Origin: Flavobacterium sp.
GTDB lineage: Bacteria > Bacteroidota > Bacteroidia > Flavobacteriales > Flavobacteriaceae
Length of the DNA stretch: 58,014 nt
Direction of reading: 5' to 3'
NCBI RefSeq assembly: GCF_013823965.1
Contig: NZ_PNNA01000020.1
Location: 1 to 58,014 of the forward strand
Shown: positions 17,927-27,222 of the stretch, in pieces
Layout of the letters: every line of letters starts with the position of its first letter
Position numbering within the stretch: position 1 is the first letter of the stretch
The notes under the pieces: generated by a model
Told to the model about the DNA's origin: nothing
The model's database searches: none
The model's input: the letters and a program-made list of their open reading frames with translations, nothing else
Program-made: the position numbers and the translations under genes

Positions 17927-19213
17927 TTGAGAACATCAATTACAAAGCCTATCGAGAATCCAAGCCAATTCAAGCAACTTGCATTGACTTGGGCACAGCA
18001 ATTTCGGGAAGTCATTTTTTTGGATAGCAACGATTATCCACAAGAATATTCCACTTATGATTGCATTCTCGCCGTGGATGCATTTACATCAATAAAAACA
18101 GATCATCAGAATGCTTTTGAAGATTTGAAACAGTATCAACAAGCTAGCAAAGACTGGCTTTTTGGTTATTTATCCTATGACTTAAAAAATGATGTTGAAG
18201 TCTTGCAATCCAATAATTTTGACGGATTGGATTTTCCGGATTTATTTTTCTTTCAACCCAAAAAAATATTTCTGTTAAAAGGGAACCAACTCGAAATTCA
18301 ATACCTCAATATGTGTGACGATGAAGTTGAGGCGGATTTTGAGGAAATAGGCGTTCAGTGTTCAGTCTTCAGTGTTCAGTCTTCAGAAATTGAGATAAAA
18401 CAACGAATTTCAAAAGAAAATTATCTCAAAAAAGCAACAAAAATTCTAGAGCATATTCACCGTGGTGATATTTATGAAGCTAATTTTTGTATGGAGTTTT
18501 TTGCCGAAAATGCCATAGTCAATCCATTGGAAAAGTTTTTAAAACTTAATAAAATTTCAAAATCTCCACTTGCTGTTTATTTCAAGAACAACAAACAATT
18601 CCTGCTTTCTGCTTCGCCGGAGCGTTATTTGAAAAAGGAAGAAGAATTGATTATTTCGCAACCTATCAAGGGAACAGCCAAAAGATTTCTAGATCCAATC
18701 GAAGACGAAAGGTCAAAAAAAGAATTAGCATCTGATCCCAAAGAAAGAGCCGAAAACATTATGGTTTCTGACTTGGTTCGAAATGATTTGTCTCGAACTG
18801 CGCAAAAAGGTTCCGTAAAAGTAGAAGAATTATGCGGCATTTATTCTTTTGAACAAGTACATCAAATGATTTCTACCATCACTTCAAAATTAGATAGTAA
18901 ACATACTGTGGTTGATGTGATTAAAACTACTTTTCCAATGGGAAGCATGACGGGAACGCCCAAGGTTTCCGTGTTGAAAATCATCGAAGAATTGGAAGAA
19001 ACAAAAAGAGGTTTGTACAGTGGAGCCGTTGGTTATTTTACGCCAAATGGCGATTTTGATTTTAATGTTGTCATCCGAAGTATTTTGTACAACCAGGAAA
19101 AGAATTATGTTTCGTTTTCTGTGGGAAGTGCCATCACTTCACAATCTATTCCTGAAAATGAATATGAAGAATGTCTATTGAAAGCAAAAGCAATGCGAGA
19201 AGTTTTGGGTTGA
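17927..19213 (+). CDS. pabB: Aminodeoxychorismate synthase component I (PabB-type chorismate-binding enzyme)
   Basis: PabB converts chorismate plus ammonia to aminodeoxychorismate for folate synthesis. The chorismate-binding domain spans about 155-428. PIKGT with K248 is the PabB signature (TrpE has PIAGT). MVSDLVRNDLSR, GSMTGTPK and SGAVGYF are also present. The start is a TTG supported by the promoter box, giving 428 aa. Between the N-terminal domain and the catalytic domain, residues 143-154 are encoded by five 7-bp repeats (18353-18387). A gain or loss of one unit there would shift the frame. No PabA glutaminase is adjacent. Confidence 0.92.
   Translation: MRTSITKPIENPSQFKQLALTWAQQFREVIFLDSNDYPQEYSTYDCILAVDAFTSIKTDHQNAFEDLKQYQQASKDWLFGYLSYDLKNDVEVLQSNNFDGLDFPDLFFFQPKKIFLLKGNQLEIQYLNMCDDEVEADFEEIGVQCSVFSVQSSEIEIKQRISKENYLKKATKILEHIHRGDIYEANFCMEFFAENAIVNPLEKFLKLNKISKSPLAVYFKNNKQFLLSASPERYLKKEEELIISQPIKGTAKRFLDPIEDERSKKELASDPKERAENIMVSDLVRNDLSRTAQKGSVKVEELCGIYSFEQVHQMISTITSKLDSKHTVVDVIKTTFPMGSMTGTPKVSVLKIIEELEETKRGLYSGAVGYFTPNGDFDFNVVIRSILYNQEKNYVSFSVGSAITSQSIPENEYEECLLKAKAMREVLG
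18353..18387 (+). repeat. Five-copy heptanucleotide tandem repeat inside pabB
   Basis: Five contiguous 7-bp units read GTTCAGT, GTTCAGT, CTTCAGT, GTTCAGT and CTTCAGA. They encode a low-complexity Ser/Val/Gln linker. Because seven is not a multiple of three, slippage by one unit would truncate the protein before its catalytic domain. Confidence 0.9.
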
Positions 19214-19321
19214 ATCCTGTAAAACCCATTACAAGAAAAAAAATGTCAATAAAATGAAAAAATGGGTTCTTTACGACCAAAATTTAAATGTTTTTTTCGT
19301 AAGAATTTACTAAATTTGAAG

Positions 19322-20632
19322 ATGCTAGAAAAATTCCAAAACCATATTATCCAAAACTTTGATTTTTTAATTGGAAAAAGACTCCTTTTGGCCACCAGCG
19401 GCGGACTCGATAGTATGATAATGGTTGATTTGTTTCATAAATTATCTTTCGACATGGCAATTGCCCATTGCAATTTTCAACTTCGGGGCATTGAAAGTTT
19501 TGAGGACCAAAAGTTTGTCCAGAATTATGCCGATGCCAATGAAATTGACGTCTTTATAACCCAATTTGACACTACGACTTTCGCCAAGGATTTTAAACTT
19601 TCCATACAGGTTGCCGCTCGAGAATTGCGATACAGCTGGTTTTACGAACTATTGGAAACCAAGAAATACGATTATATTCTTACCGCACATCATGCCGATG
19701 ATAATTTGGAAACCTTTGCCATCAATCTCATTCGAGGAACTGGCTTGGAAGGTTTGACGGGAATTCCTGCACAAAATGGAAATATAATTCGGCCATTTTT
19801 GATTTTTTCAAGGCAAGAAATCGAACAATATGCCAATGAAAACAATTTGGAATGGCGAGAAGACAGCAGCAATACTTCGGAAAAATACTTGCGAAATAAA
19901 ATAAGGCATAATTTAGTTCCCGTTTTGAAGGAATTAAATCCTGATTTTCTTTCTTCGTTTCTTAAAACACAAACGTATTTGCAAGAATCCAAAATGATGG
20001 CTGAAGATGCATCAATTTTGGTTTACCAGCAAGTAGCCATTCAACAAGGCGAAGAAATTCATTTTGATTTGAATAAATTGAAAAAATTGCCCAATTACAA
20101 ATCTTATTTGTACCAGTGGCTTAATGAATTTAAGTTTTCGGCGTGGGAAGATATTTATGATTTGGTTGATGGACAATCCGGCAAACAAGTTTTTTCAGAA
20201 GGATATCGATTGCTGAAGGACAGGGATTCTCTAATTTTGTGTCCCATAAATAATGATGATGAAATCGAAGAATATTATATTTTTAAAGACCAAAAGGAAA
20301 TTAGTATTCCTTTAAATCTTTCGTTTTTGAAAGTAACTGATACAAGCATTGTTTCGAATACTACTATATTTGTGGATGAAGACAAGTTGTGGTTTCCTTT
20401 AGTTTTAAGGCGATGGAAACATGGAGATAAATTCCAGCCCACAGGAATGGATGGAAAATCAAAAAAAGTCAGCAAGTTTTTTAAAGACAATAAGTTGTCA
20501 TTGATAGAAAAAGAGAATTCCTGGATTTTATGCTCAGACAATCAAATCGTCTGGATTGTGGGTTTTCGTCAAGACGAGCGTTTTAAAATTGGAAATAGAA
20601 CAAAAAAAATACTAAAAATACAATTGGAATAA
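19322..20632 (+). CDS. tilS: tRNA(Ile)-lysidine synthase
   Basis: TilS attaches lysine to C34 of tRNA-Ile(CAU) so that it reads AUA codons; it is essential in most bacteria. The PP-loop ATP motif SGGLDS is at residues 26-31, and HHADDNLET and RGTGLEGLTG follow. The C-terminal TilS domains recognise the tRNA. The ATG at 19322 gives 436 aa; upstream in-frame codons look non-coding. The stop overlaps the dsbD start (TAATG), so the two are translationally coupled. Confidence 0.95.
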   Translation: MLEKFQNHIIQNFDFLIGKRLLLATSGGLDSMIMVDLFHKLSFDMAIAHCNFQLRGIESFEDQKFVQNYADANEIDVFITQFDTTTFAKDFKLSIQVAARELRYSWFYELLETKKYDYILTAHHADDNLETFAINLIRGTGLEGLTGIPAQNGNIIRPFLIFSRQEIEQYANENNLEWREDSSNTSEKYLRNKIRHNLVPVLKELNPDFLSSFLKTQTYLQESKMMAEDASILVYQQVAIQQGEEIHFDLNKLKKLPNYKSYLYQWLNEFKFSAWEDIYDLVDGQSGKQVFSEGYRLLKDRDSLILCPINNDDEIEEYYIFKDQKEISIPLNLSFLKVTDTSIVSNTTIFVDEDKLWFPLVLRRWKHGDKFQPTGMDGKSKKVSKFFKDNKLSLIEKENSWILCSDNQIVWIVGFRQDERFKIGNRTKKILKIQLE

Positions 20633-22638
20633 TGAAGAAAATAATTTTCTCCCTCTTAATTTTACTGGCTTTCGCCAAAGGAAATGCACAAATTTTGGAT
20701 CCCGTTAAATGGACCACTAAAATCGAAAAAAAATCAGCCACAAACTATATACTAACTTTTAATGGAATAATTGAGGATAATTGGCACATGTATTCCCAGT
20801 TTACTCCCGAAGGTGGGCCATTGCCACTGGAAGTTATTTTCAAAAACCAAAAAGGGAATTTCAACTTGGTTGGCAAAGCCAAAGAAGGAAAAACCACAAC
20901 CGCATACAATGATATTTTTGAGGTGAACGAAACTTTTTTCGTGAAGAATGCCCAAATTCAGCAAGAAATTTCAATACTGAATCCGAAAATTTCAAAAATA
21001 GAAGTAGATTTAAATTACCAAGTCTGCAAAGAGTCTTGTATTAATTTAGAAAAAAAATTCAGTTTTACACTTCCGGCTGCAGCAAAGGTTGATGCGGAAC
21101 CTATGGTAATTGACACGACAAAAAATGTTGTAGCAACTTCAAAACCTGAAATGAACACAGCGGATGTTGAGCCCATTTCAAATGCTAAAGAAACTCCCAC
21201 CAAGCCTGAAAAACAAAAAGGTCTTTGGTCTATATTTTTTATTGCCTTTTTATCTGGATTCGCGGCTTTGTTGACACCTTGCGTGTTCCCGATGATTCCA
21301 ATGACGGTTAGTTTTTTTACCAAGCAAAGTAGAAACAGGGCGGCTGGAATTCGAAACGCCATCATTTATGCCATTTCCATCATATTAATTTATGTGATAT
21401 TGGGATTGTTGGTGACTTGGATTTTTGGTGCCGATGCATTGAATGCTTTGTCAACCAATGTGTGGTTTAATATTATATTCTTTATTTTATTAGTAGTTTT
21501 TGCCACCTCATTTTTGGGAGCTTTCGAAATTATGTTGCCTAATTCTTGGGCAACTAAAGTAGACAGACAAGCCGATAGAGGTGGAATTGTAGGTATTTTG
21601 TTTATGGCCTTGGCCTTGGCAATAGTTTCATTTTCTTGTACGGGCCCAATTGTTGGAACGCTTTTGGTCGAAGCCGCTTCCAAAGGTGGTATTGCCCCAA
21701 TCGTGGGAATGTTTGGCTTTTCATTGGCATTAGCCTTGCCTTTTATGCTTTTTGCGATGTTTCCGGGTTGGTTGAATTCTTTGCCAAAATCAGGTGGATG
21801 GCTCAATACTGTAAAAGTTATTTTAGGTTTTATGGAATTGGCTTTGGCATTCAAATTTTTGTCCAATGCTGATTTGGTTTTACAATTGCATTTATTGGAA
21901 AGAGAAGTATTCTTGGCCATTTGGATTGCTATTTTTGGAACTTTGTCACTCTATTTATTTGGAAAAATTACGATGCCACACGACAGTCCGATGACGCATA
22001 TTTCGGTGGGAAAATTGTTGTTGGGATTGCTGACTTTAACCTTTACGATTTATATGATTCCGGGACTTTGGGGAGCGCCATTAAAATTAATCAATGCTTT
22101 TCCACCACCAATGGAATACAGTGAAAGTCCTTTTGGAGTAGGCGGTTCAGCAGGAAATAGTTCCGCGACAGTTTTGCCGGATGGTGCTAAACTTGGCCCT
22201 CACCAAATAGTGGTTTTTGATGATTATGAAAAGGGATTGGCTTATGCCAAAATGGTAAACAAACCTATAATGCTTGATTTTACGGGATTTGCTTGCGTGA
22301 ATTGTAGAAAAATGGAAAACAACGTTTGGTCTGATTCTCGTATTTTATCTATCCTAAAAAATGATGTTGTTTTGATTTCGCTTTATGTGGACGACAAACG
22401 TGAATTGCCAAAAGGGGAACAGCATATTTCAAAAACTACGGGTTCAGAAATTGAAACAGTAGGCGATAAGTGGGCAGATTTTATGATTTCGAAATATAAA
22501 ACCAATACGCAACCTTTATATGTTTTGACCGATTTAGAAGGAAATAGTCTGAACGAAACCACGCCAACAATAAGTTATGTTGGGGTTGACGAATATGAAA
22601 GTTGGCTGAAATCAGGAATTTCTGCATTCCAAAAATAA
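20632..22638 (+). CDS. dsbD: Thiol:disulfide interchange protein DsbD family
   Basis: This protein carries electrons from cytoplasmic thioredoxin across the inner membrane to keep envelope thiols reduced. The 668-aa protein has a signal peptide (cleavage near GNAQ, residue 19), a periplasmic alpha domain with a CKESC cysteine pair, and a central helical domain (about 195-455). Membrane cysteines lie in TPCVFPMIP and SFSCTGP. The C-terminal thioredoxin-like domain has active site C555-V-N-C558. All three cysteine pairs are intact. It starts within the tilS stop codon. Confidence 0.93.
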   Translation: MKKIIFSLLILLAFAKGNAQILDPVKWTTKIEKKSATNYILTFNGIIEDNWHMYSQFTPEGGPLPLEVIFKNQKGNFNLVGKAKEGKTTTAYNDIFEVNETFFVKNAQIQQEISILNPKISKIEVDLNYQVCKESCINLEKKFSFTLPAAAKVDAEPMVIDTTKNVVATSKPEMNTADVEPISNAKETPTKPEKQKGLWSIFFIAFLSGFAALLTPCVFPMIPMTVSFFTKQSRNRAAGIRNAIIYAISIILIYVILGLLVTWIFGADALNALSTNVWFNIIFFILLVVFATSFLGAFEIMLPNSWATKVDRQADRGGIVGILFMALALAIVSFSCTGPIVGTLLVEAASKGGIAPIVGMFGFSLALALPFMLFAMFPGWLNSLPKSGGWLNTVKVILGFMELALAFKFLSNADLVLQLHLLEREVFLAIWIAIFGTLSLYLFGKITMPHDSPMTHISVGKLLLGLLTLTFTIYMIPGLWGAPLKLINAFPPPMEYSESPFGVGGSAGNSSATVLPDGAKLGPHQIVVFDDYEKGLAYAKMVNKPIMLDFTGFACVNCRKMENNVWSDSRILSILKNDVVLISLYVDDKRELPKGEQHISKTTGSEIETVGDKWADFMISKYKTNTQPLYVLTDLEGNSLNETTPTISYVGVDEYESWLKSGISAFQK

Positions 22639-22703
22639 AACGAAGAACTCTTCTAGCATTAGTAATTTTTAAAATTTACAAAATAATTCCAACCCAGTTA
22701 TTT

Positions 22704-24551
22704 ATGAAAAAATCATGTTTATTAGTTTTTATATTTTTCGGCACTTTTTTATTTGCACAAGAAAAGCAAGCAAGTTATGTCGCTGAACATTACACCAAAA
22801 AAGAAGTTCGCATAAAAATGCGTGATGGAGCAAGCTTGTTTACCTCGATTTATTCTCCTAAAGACACCTCAAAGAAGTATCCCATAATAATGCAGAGAAC
22901 GCCATATGATTGTGCTCCTTATGGCGAAGATAAATTTAAAAGAAGCATAGGCCCTAGTGAAACCATGATGAAAGAAGGTTATATCGTGGTGTATCAGGAT
23001 GTTCGTGGCAGGTACATGAGTGATGGTTTGTATGATAATATGCGTGCTTTTATTCCAAATAAGAAAAGTAAAAAGGAGGTCGATGAGGCTTCAGATACCT
23101 ATGACACCATCGATTGGTTGATAAAAAATGTGGCAAACAACAACGGAAATGTGGGGATTTGGGGTATTTCGTATCCCGGATTTTATGCATCGTATTCTTT
23201 GTTGAGCAATCATCCAGCCTTGAAAGCGGTTTCGCCACAAGCTGCTATCAGTGATTTCTTTTTTGATGATTTTCATCACAATGGTGCTTATTTGTTGAGT
23301 TATTGGAAAGTGACTCCTTTATTTGGGCCTCAAAAAAACAAGTTGACAACCGAAGATTGGTTTCAATTTCCCAATATTGGAACTAATGATGATTACCAAT
23401 TTTTTTTAGATGCAGGGCCATTGGTGAACTTGGATAAATATTACGACAAGAGCAACGAATTTTGGCAACAGCTAAAAGACCATTCCAGTTATGATGAATT
23501 TTGGCAAAAACGCGGGATTCTGCAACACATGAAAAACATAAAACCGGCAGTGATGTTTGTGGGTGGATGGTTCGATGCCGAAGATTTATACGGCCCTTTG
23601 AATACCTATTCCACCATCGAAAAAAGCAGCAAAAACTATAACACCATCGTTATGGGGCCATGGAGTCATGGAGATTGGGCAAGAAATTCTGCCAACCAAG
23701 TGATAGGAAATATTAATTTTGGGGACAGTATTTCCGGCTTTTACCAAAAAAATATCGAGGCTAATTTTTTTAGACATTTCTTGAAAGAAAATGGGAAAGG
23801 CGTGAATAAACTTCCAGAAGCTTATGTTTTTGATACCGGAAAGAAAGATTGGAAAACCTTTGATTCTTGGCCTCCAAAAAATACTGAAACGCAAGTTTTT
23901 TATCTGCAAGGAAACGAAAAATTGTCAATAAACAATCTTGATGTTGCCTTCGAAGAGTTTATAAGCGATCCTAAAAAACCAGTTCCCCATTCCGAGGACA
24001 TACAACAACGAGGGCTTACGCCAAGAAAATACATGACAGACGACCAACGTTTTGCAGCCAGACGTCCCGATGTATTGGTTTTTGAAACAGAAATATTGAA
24101 TGACAATGTTACATTGGCTGGAGATATTTTGGCAAAATTAAAAGTGTCAACAACGGGAACCGATGCGGATTGGATTGTAAAAGTGGTAGATGTTTTTCCT
24201 AACGATGAACCTGAAACCAAAGAAATTCAACCTTATTTAAAAATGAGCAATTACCACATGATGGTAAGGAGTGAAGTGATGCGAGGACGTTTTCGCAACA
24301 GTTTTTCGCAACCGGAACCATTTGTTCCAAATCAAAAAACAGCTGTAAACATCAAGTTGCAAGACGTTTTTCATACGTTTAAAAAAGGACACAAAATCCA
24401 GATTCAAGTTCAAAGCACTTGGTTTCCTCTGATCGATTTGAACCCGCAGACCTTTGTAGAGAATATTTTTTATGCGAAACCCGATGATTTCAAAAAACAA
24501 ACGCACCGTGTTTACAATGATTCGGAAATTGAATTTAAAGTTTTAAAATAA
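22704..24551 (+). CDS. Secreted CocE/NonD-family hydrolase (peptidase S15-like)
   Basis: This exported serine hydrolase belongs to the family of X-Pro dipeptidyl peptidases and cocaine/glutaryl-7-ACA acylases. The ATG at 22704 begins a signal peptide ending near LFAQ, giving 615 aa; the longer frame overlaps dsbD and is unlikely. The nucleophile is S156 in GISYPG. The acid lies in GGWFDAED and the base in GPWSHGDW. The C-terminal beta domain matches the XPD C-terminal domain. It is the last gene of the pabB-tilS-dsbD run and ends at a strong terminator. The likely role is periplasmic peptide or ester breakdown. Confidence 0.9.
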   Translation: MKKSCLLVFIFFGTFLFAQEKQASYVAEHYTKKEVRIKMRDGASLFTSIYSPKDTSKKYPIIMQRTPYDCAPYGEDKFKRSIGPSETMMKEGYIVVYQDVRGRYMSDGLYDNMRAFIPNKKSKKEVDEASDTYDTIDWLIKNVANNNGNVGIWGISYPGFYASYSLLSNHPALKAVSPQAAISDFFFDDFHHNGAYLLSYWKVTPLFGPQKNKLTTEDWFQFPNIGTNDDYQFFLDAGPLVNLDKYYDKSNEFWQQLKDHSSYDEFWQKRGILQHMKNIKPAVMFVGGWFDAEDLYGPLNTYSTIEKSSKNYNTIVMGPWSHGDWARNSANQVIGNINFGDSISGFYQKNIEANFFRHFLKENGKGVNKLPEAYVFDTGKKDWKTFDSWPPKNTETQVFYLQGNEKLSINNLDVAFEEFISDPKKPVPHSEDIQQRGLTPRKYMTDDQRFAARRPDVLVFETEILNDNVTLAGDILAKLKVSTTGTDADWIVKVVDVFPNDEPETKEIQPYLKMSNYHMMVRSEVMRGRFRNSFSQPEPFVPNQKTAVNIKLQDVFHTFKKGHKIQIQVQSTWFPLIDLNPQTFVENIFYAKPDDFKKQTHRVYNDSEIEFKVLK

Positions 24552-24648
24552 TTCAAAACACAAAATAGGGTGTTGGGAAATATTTAATTTAGGTAGTGTT
24601 TGTTTTTAAATTGATTCAAAACAATGCAACCGCCCAATTCAAGAAATA

Positions 24649-24683
24649 AAAAAATCCCATCCGATTAACGGATGGGATTTTTT
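24649..24683. terminator. Bidirectional terminator between the S15-type hydrolase and amt
   Basis: AAAAAATCCCATCCG pairs perfectly over 15 bp with CGGATGGGATTTTTT around ATTAA. A/T runs on both sides give U tracts in both directions, fitting the convergent genes. Confidence 0.93.
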
Positions 24684-24712
24684 AGAATTACAATTTATTT
24701 TTGAAAGTTGAT

Positions 24713-26038
24713 TTACAAAAACTCTCCGTGTTGCGAAATATCCAATCCTAATTCTTCTTTTTCTTCAGAGACTCTTAATGGAGTAATTTTGTTTACTATA
24801 AAGAACAAGGCGTAAGAAGCGGTAAAAGCAAATATGGAAACAAGAACCAATGCTTTCAATTGAATTAAGAACAAAGTAGGGTCGCCATAGATTAAACCTT
24901 GGTTGTCACCCACGATAGAATTAACGGATTTTGACGCAAATACACCTGTTAAAAGCATACCTACCATACCACCAACACCGTGACATGCAAATACATCCAA
25001 AGCATCGTCAATTTTACCTTTAGGAAAATTACTCACGACAAGATTGCTTATAATGCTGGCAATAAAACCAATCGCAAGAGCTGATGGCATTGTTACAAAT
25101 CCTGCAGCAGGAGTGATGGCCACTAATCCCACAACGGCACCGATACAAGCTCCCATGGCAGAAAGTTTGTGTCCAAGAATTTTATCCAAAAATACCCAGC
25201 CCATTGCAGCGGCAGCGGCAGCTACAGTTGTAGTTCCCAAGGCTTGTGCGGCAAGACTTCCAGCTCCAACAGCAGATCCTGCGTTGAATCCGAACCAACC
25301 GAACCATAATAAACCAGTTCCTAATAATACATAAGTAATACGAGCAGGATTTGCTTTTGGAACTTTTCGTTTACCCAAGAACATCGCTCCAGCAAGAGCA
25401 GCCCAACCAGCACTCATGTGCACTACGGTTCCTCCTGCAAAATCCAATACTCCCCATCCGAAGAATAATCCATCAGGATGCCATGTCATGTGACATAATG
25501 GAGCGTATACAAACAATATGAATAATACCATAAACAATAAGTAAGCCCAGAAACGAACACGTTCTGCAAAAGCTCCTGTTATCAAAGCGGGTGTGATGAT
25601 GGCAAATTTTGCTTGAAATAAGGCAAACAAGATAAAAGGAATAGTTGGGGCTAATTCCCAAGCTGTGTTGGCACTTACTCCTTGAAAAAATAGATTCGAC
25701 GATGGATCCCCGATCAAACCTCCTATCGAAGGTCCAAAACATAAACCAAATCCAACCACAACCCACAGCACGGTCACGATGACCATGGCCATAAAACTTT
25801 GTAATACTGTACTAATAACATTTTTTTTGCCTACCATTCCTCCATAAAAGAATCCCAGTCCTGGAGTCATTAACAATACTAGACCAGTGGCAGTCAACAT
25901 CCATGCCGTATCACCTGTGTCTAATTTTAGTGGAACAACATGAGCTCCTAAAGTTGTACTTTCCGGAAATAAATAAATTGAAAAAATGGATAATACCAAA
26001 ATTGTGATTAGAATCACACTTAAAATAATCTTTCGCAT
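24713..26038 (-). CDS. amt: Ammonium transporter (Amt family)
   Basis: This is a trimeric inner-membrane ammonium channel. The 441-aa protein has an extra N-terminal hydrophobic segment (about 5-25) followed by the expected 11 membrane helices. LLMTPGLGFFYGGMV is the family N-terminal signature. The twin pore histidines lie in GGTVVHMSAG and DVFACHGVGG. No P-II (glnK) gene is adjacent, which is unusual because amt is commonly paired with it. The upstream region has two related GGGGGTA-containing boxes that may be regulatory. Confidence 0.96.
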   Translation of the reverse strand: MRKIILSVILITILVLSIFSIYLFPESTTLGAHVVPLKLDTGDTAWMLTATGLVLLMTPGLGFFYGGMVGKKNVISTVLQSFMAMVIVTVLWVVVGFGLCFGPSIGGLIGDPSSNLFFQGVSANTAWELAPTIPFILFALFQAKFAIITPALITGAFAERVRFWAYLLFMVLFILFVYAPLCHMTWHPDGLFFGWGVLDFAGGTVVHMSAGWAALAGAMFLGKRKVPKANPARITYVLLGTGLLWFGWFGFNAGSAVGAGSLAAQALGTTTVAAAAAAMGWVFLDKILGHKLSAMGACIGAVVGLVAITPAAGFVTMPSALAIGFIASIISNLVVSNFPKGKIDDALDVFACHGVGGMVGMLLTGVFASKSVNSIVGDNQGLIYGDPTLFLIQLKALVLVSIFAFTASYALFFIVNKITPLRVSEEKEELGLDISQHGEFL

Positions 26039-26082
26039 AGTTTTTAGTTTTAAATTTTGATAAAAGTATATAATTCATTTCA

Positions 26083-26153
26083 TACCCCCATAAAAATTAT
26101 GCTTCAAGCTGTTATTTTTGTCAAATTTATATTTTACCCCCTTTAAATTTATG
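26083..26153 (-). promoter_or_regulatory. Two direct 19-bp boxes upstream of amt
   Basis: TACCCCCATAAAAATTATG (26083-26101) and TACCCCCTTTAAATTTATG (26135-26153) share 14 of 19 positions and lie 52 bp apart, about five helical turns on one DNA face. G/C runs are rare in this AT-rich DNA. They sit 45-115 bases upstream of the amt start and look like paired binding sites for a regulator, perhaps of nitrogen supply. The regulator is unknown. Confidence 0.45.
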
Positions 26154-26211
26154 GGTTAATGATAATTGTTTGTTAAAAATTATAATTTATTAACACTGAT
26201 TTGTGCTAATT

Positions 26212-27219
26212 TTAATTTAATTGAGTTATCAATTGTTCTAAATCAAGAGTGGTGTGGTTAGAAGTAATGACTATTCGGTTGAGTTTACCTGATGAAGTGG
26301 GATATTTAAAAGAAGTGGTTATGATTTTGTTTTCCAATAATTTTTTAGAAACAGCTTCACTTTCAAAATAAATAAGTGGATAGGAGGGATGAAAAGTAAA
26401 TCCTTCTCTATTGATGAAATTTTGGTCTAAATAATCAAGATTTTGTTTTAATTTTTGTTTTTGAGATTGATAAAGTTCCTGTGCATTAGTGTAGGTTTCC
26501 AAAAAAGCAGGATTCATTCCCGAAGCTCCTATAAAACTATTTAGACTGCGTATTTTGGAAATAAAATCACTATTGCCAGCAATTACGCCACCTGAAATGC
26601 CCAATGCTTTTGCCAATGAAGCAATCCTGATTATTTTGATGTTTTCTTTTTCGAGTATTTTTTGCCATTCATTTCCATAAATCCCAAAACTGTGGGATTC
26701 GTCAATTACCAAGTGGATTTCTTTTTCTTTTGGAATCTCGAATAAAACGCTTAAGTCAATAGGTTCGACATATAATGAAGGAATAGCATCCGTCACTACG
26801 GTTATTTTGGTGAGAGTTGGATCGAACACTTTCGGATTTAATTTTCCCTTTTCCATAATTGGAAGACTGGAAAGATTCATTAATGCCGGATGTGTATCTG
26901 GAAAATGAAACACTGCATCTGTTGTGCTAGAAAGGTGTTCAACCACTAATTTTCCTGCCAACATTCCCGAGGAAACGGCCAATGCAGCTTCGGTATCCAT
27001 ATTTTTGGCCAATAATTTTTCGGCAGTTTCGTATATTGAAAGTTGAATATTCGAATTGCGGGAACTTCCAAATCCGGTTCCCCATTTTTTGATGCTGTCA
27101 AATAAAATATTTTGAAAATCGGGATTGGTGGTTATTCCTAAATAATTGGTACCGCCAAAATATAAATATTCGATACCATTAACTGTAATGATTCGATCTG
27201 GAAATCCACCTACTGTCAT
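26212..27219 (-). CDS. BioF/KBL-like PLP-dependent enzyme, short form
   Basis: This is a fold-type I PLP enzyme of the alpha-oxoamine synthase type. DESH (173-176) and the Schiff-base lysine K204 in SLAKALGISGG match 8-amino-7-oxononanoate synthase and 2-amino-3-ketobutyrate CoA ligase. It has 335 aa, against about 385 for BioF, and lacks part of the N-terminal arm. Its start lies three bases after the stop of the dipeptide epimerase gene, so the pair is an operon. No other biotin gene is present, so BioF function is doubtful. It may act on an amino acid delivered by the epimerase. Confidence 0.8.
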   Translation of the reverse strand: MTVGGFPDRIITVNGIEYLYFGGTNYLGITTNPDFQNILFDSIKKWGTGFGSSRNSNIQLSIYETAEKLLAKNMDTEAALAVSSGMLAGKLVVEHLSSTTDAVFHFPDTHPALMNLSSLPIMEKGKLNPKVFDPTLTKITVVTDAIPSLYVEPIDLSVLFEIPKEKEIHLVIDESHSFGIYGNEWQKILEKENIKIIRIASLAKALGISGGVIAGNSDFISKIRSLNSFIGASGMNPAFLETYTNAQELYQSQKQKLKQNLDYLDQNFINREGFTFHPSYPLIYFESEAVSKKLLENKIITTSFKYPTSSGKLNRIVITSNHTTLDLEQLITQLN

Positions 27220-27222
27220 TGT

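Noticed and set aside
17770..18030. 86-codon minus-strand frame with a hydrophobic tail
   Set aside because: Its first half is antisense to pabB; the tail has no start of its own. It may be a remnant, but nothing shows a working gene.
18353..18387. Short direct repeats that might suggest a CRISPR array
   Set aside because: The units are 7 bp and contiguous with no spacers, inside a coding sequence; this is a microsatellite.
22602..22703. Longer start of the S15-type hydrolase overlapping dsbD
   Set aside because: The extra 34 residues lie before a good signal peptide beginning at 22704 and overlap the dsbD 3' end; the shorter start is preferred.
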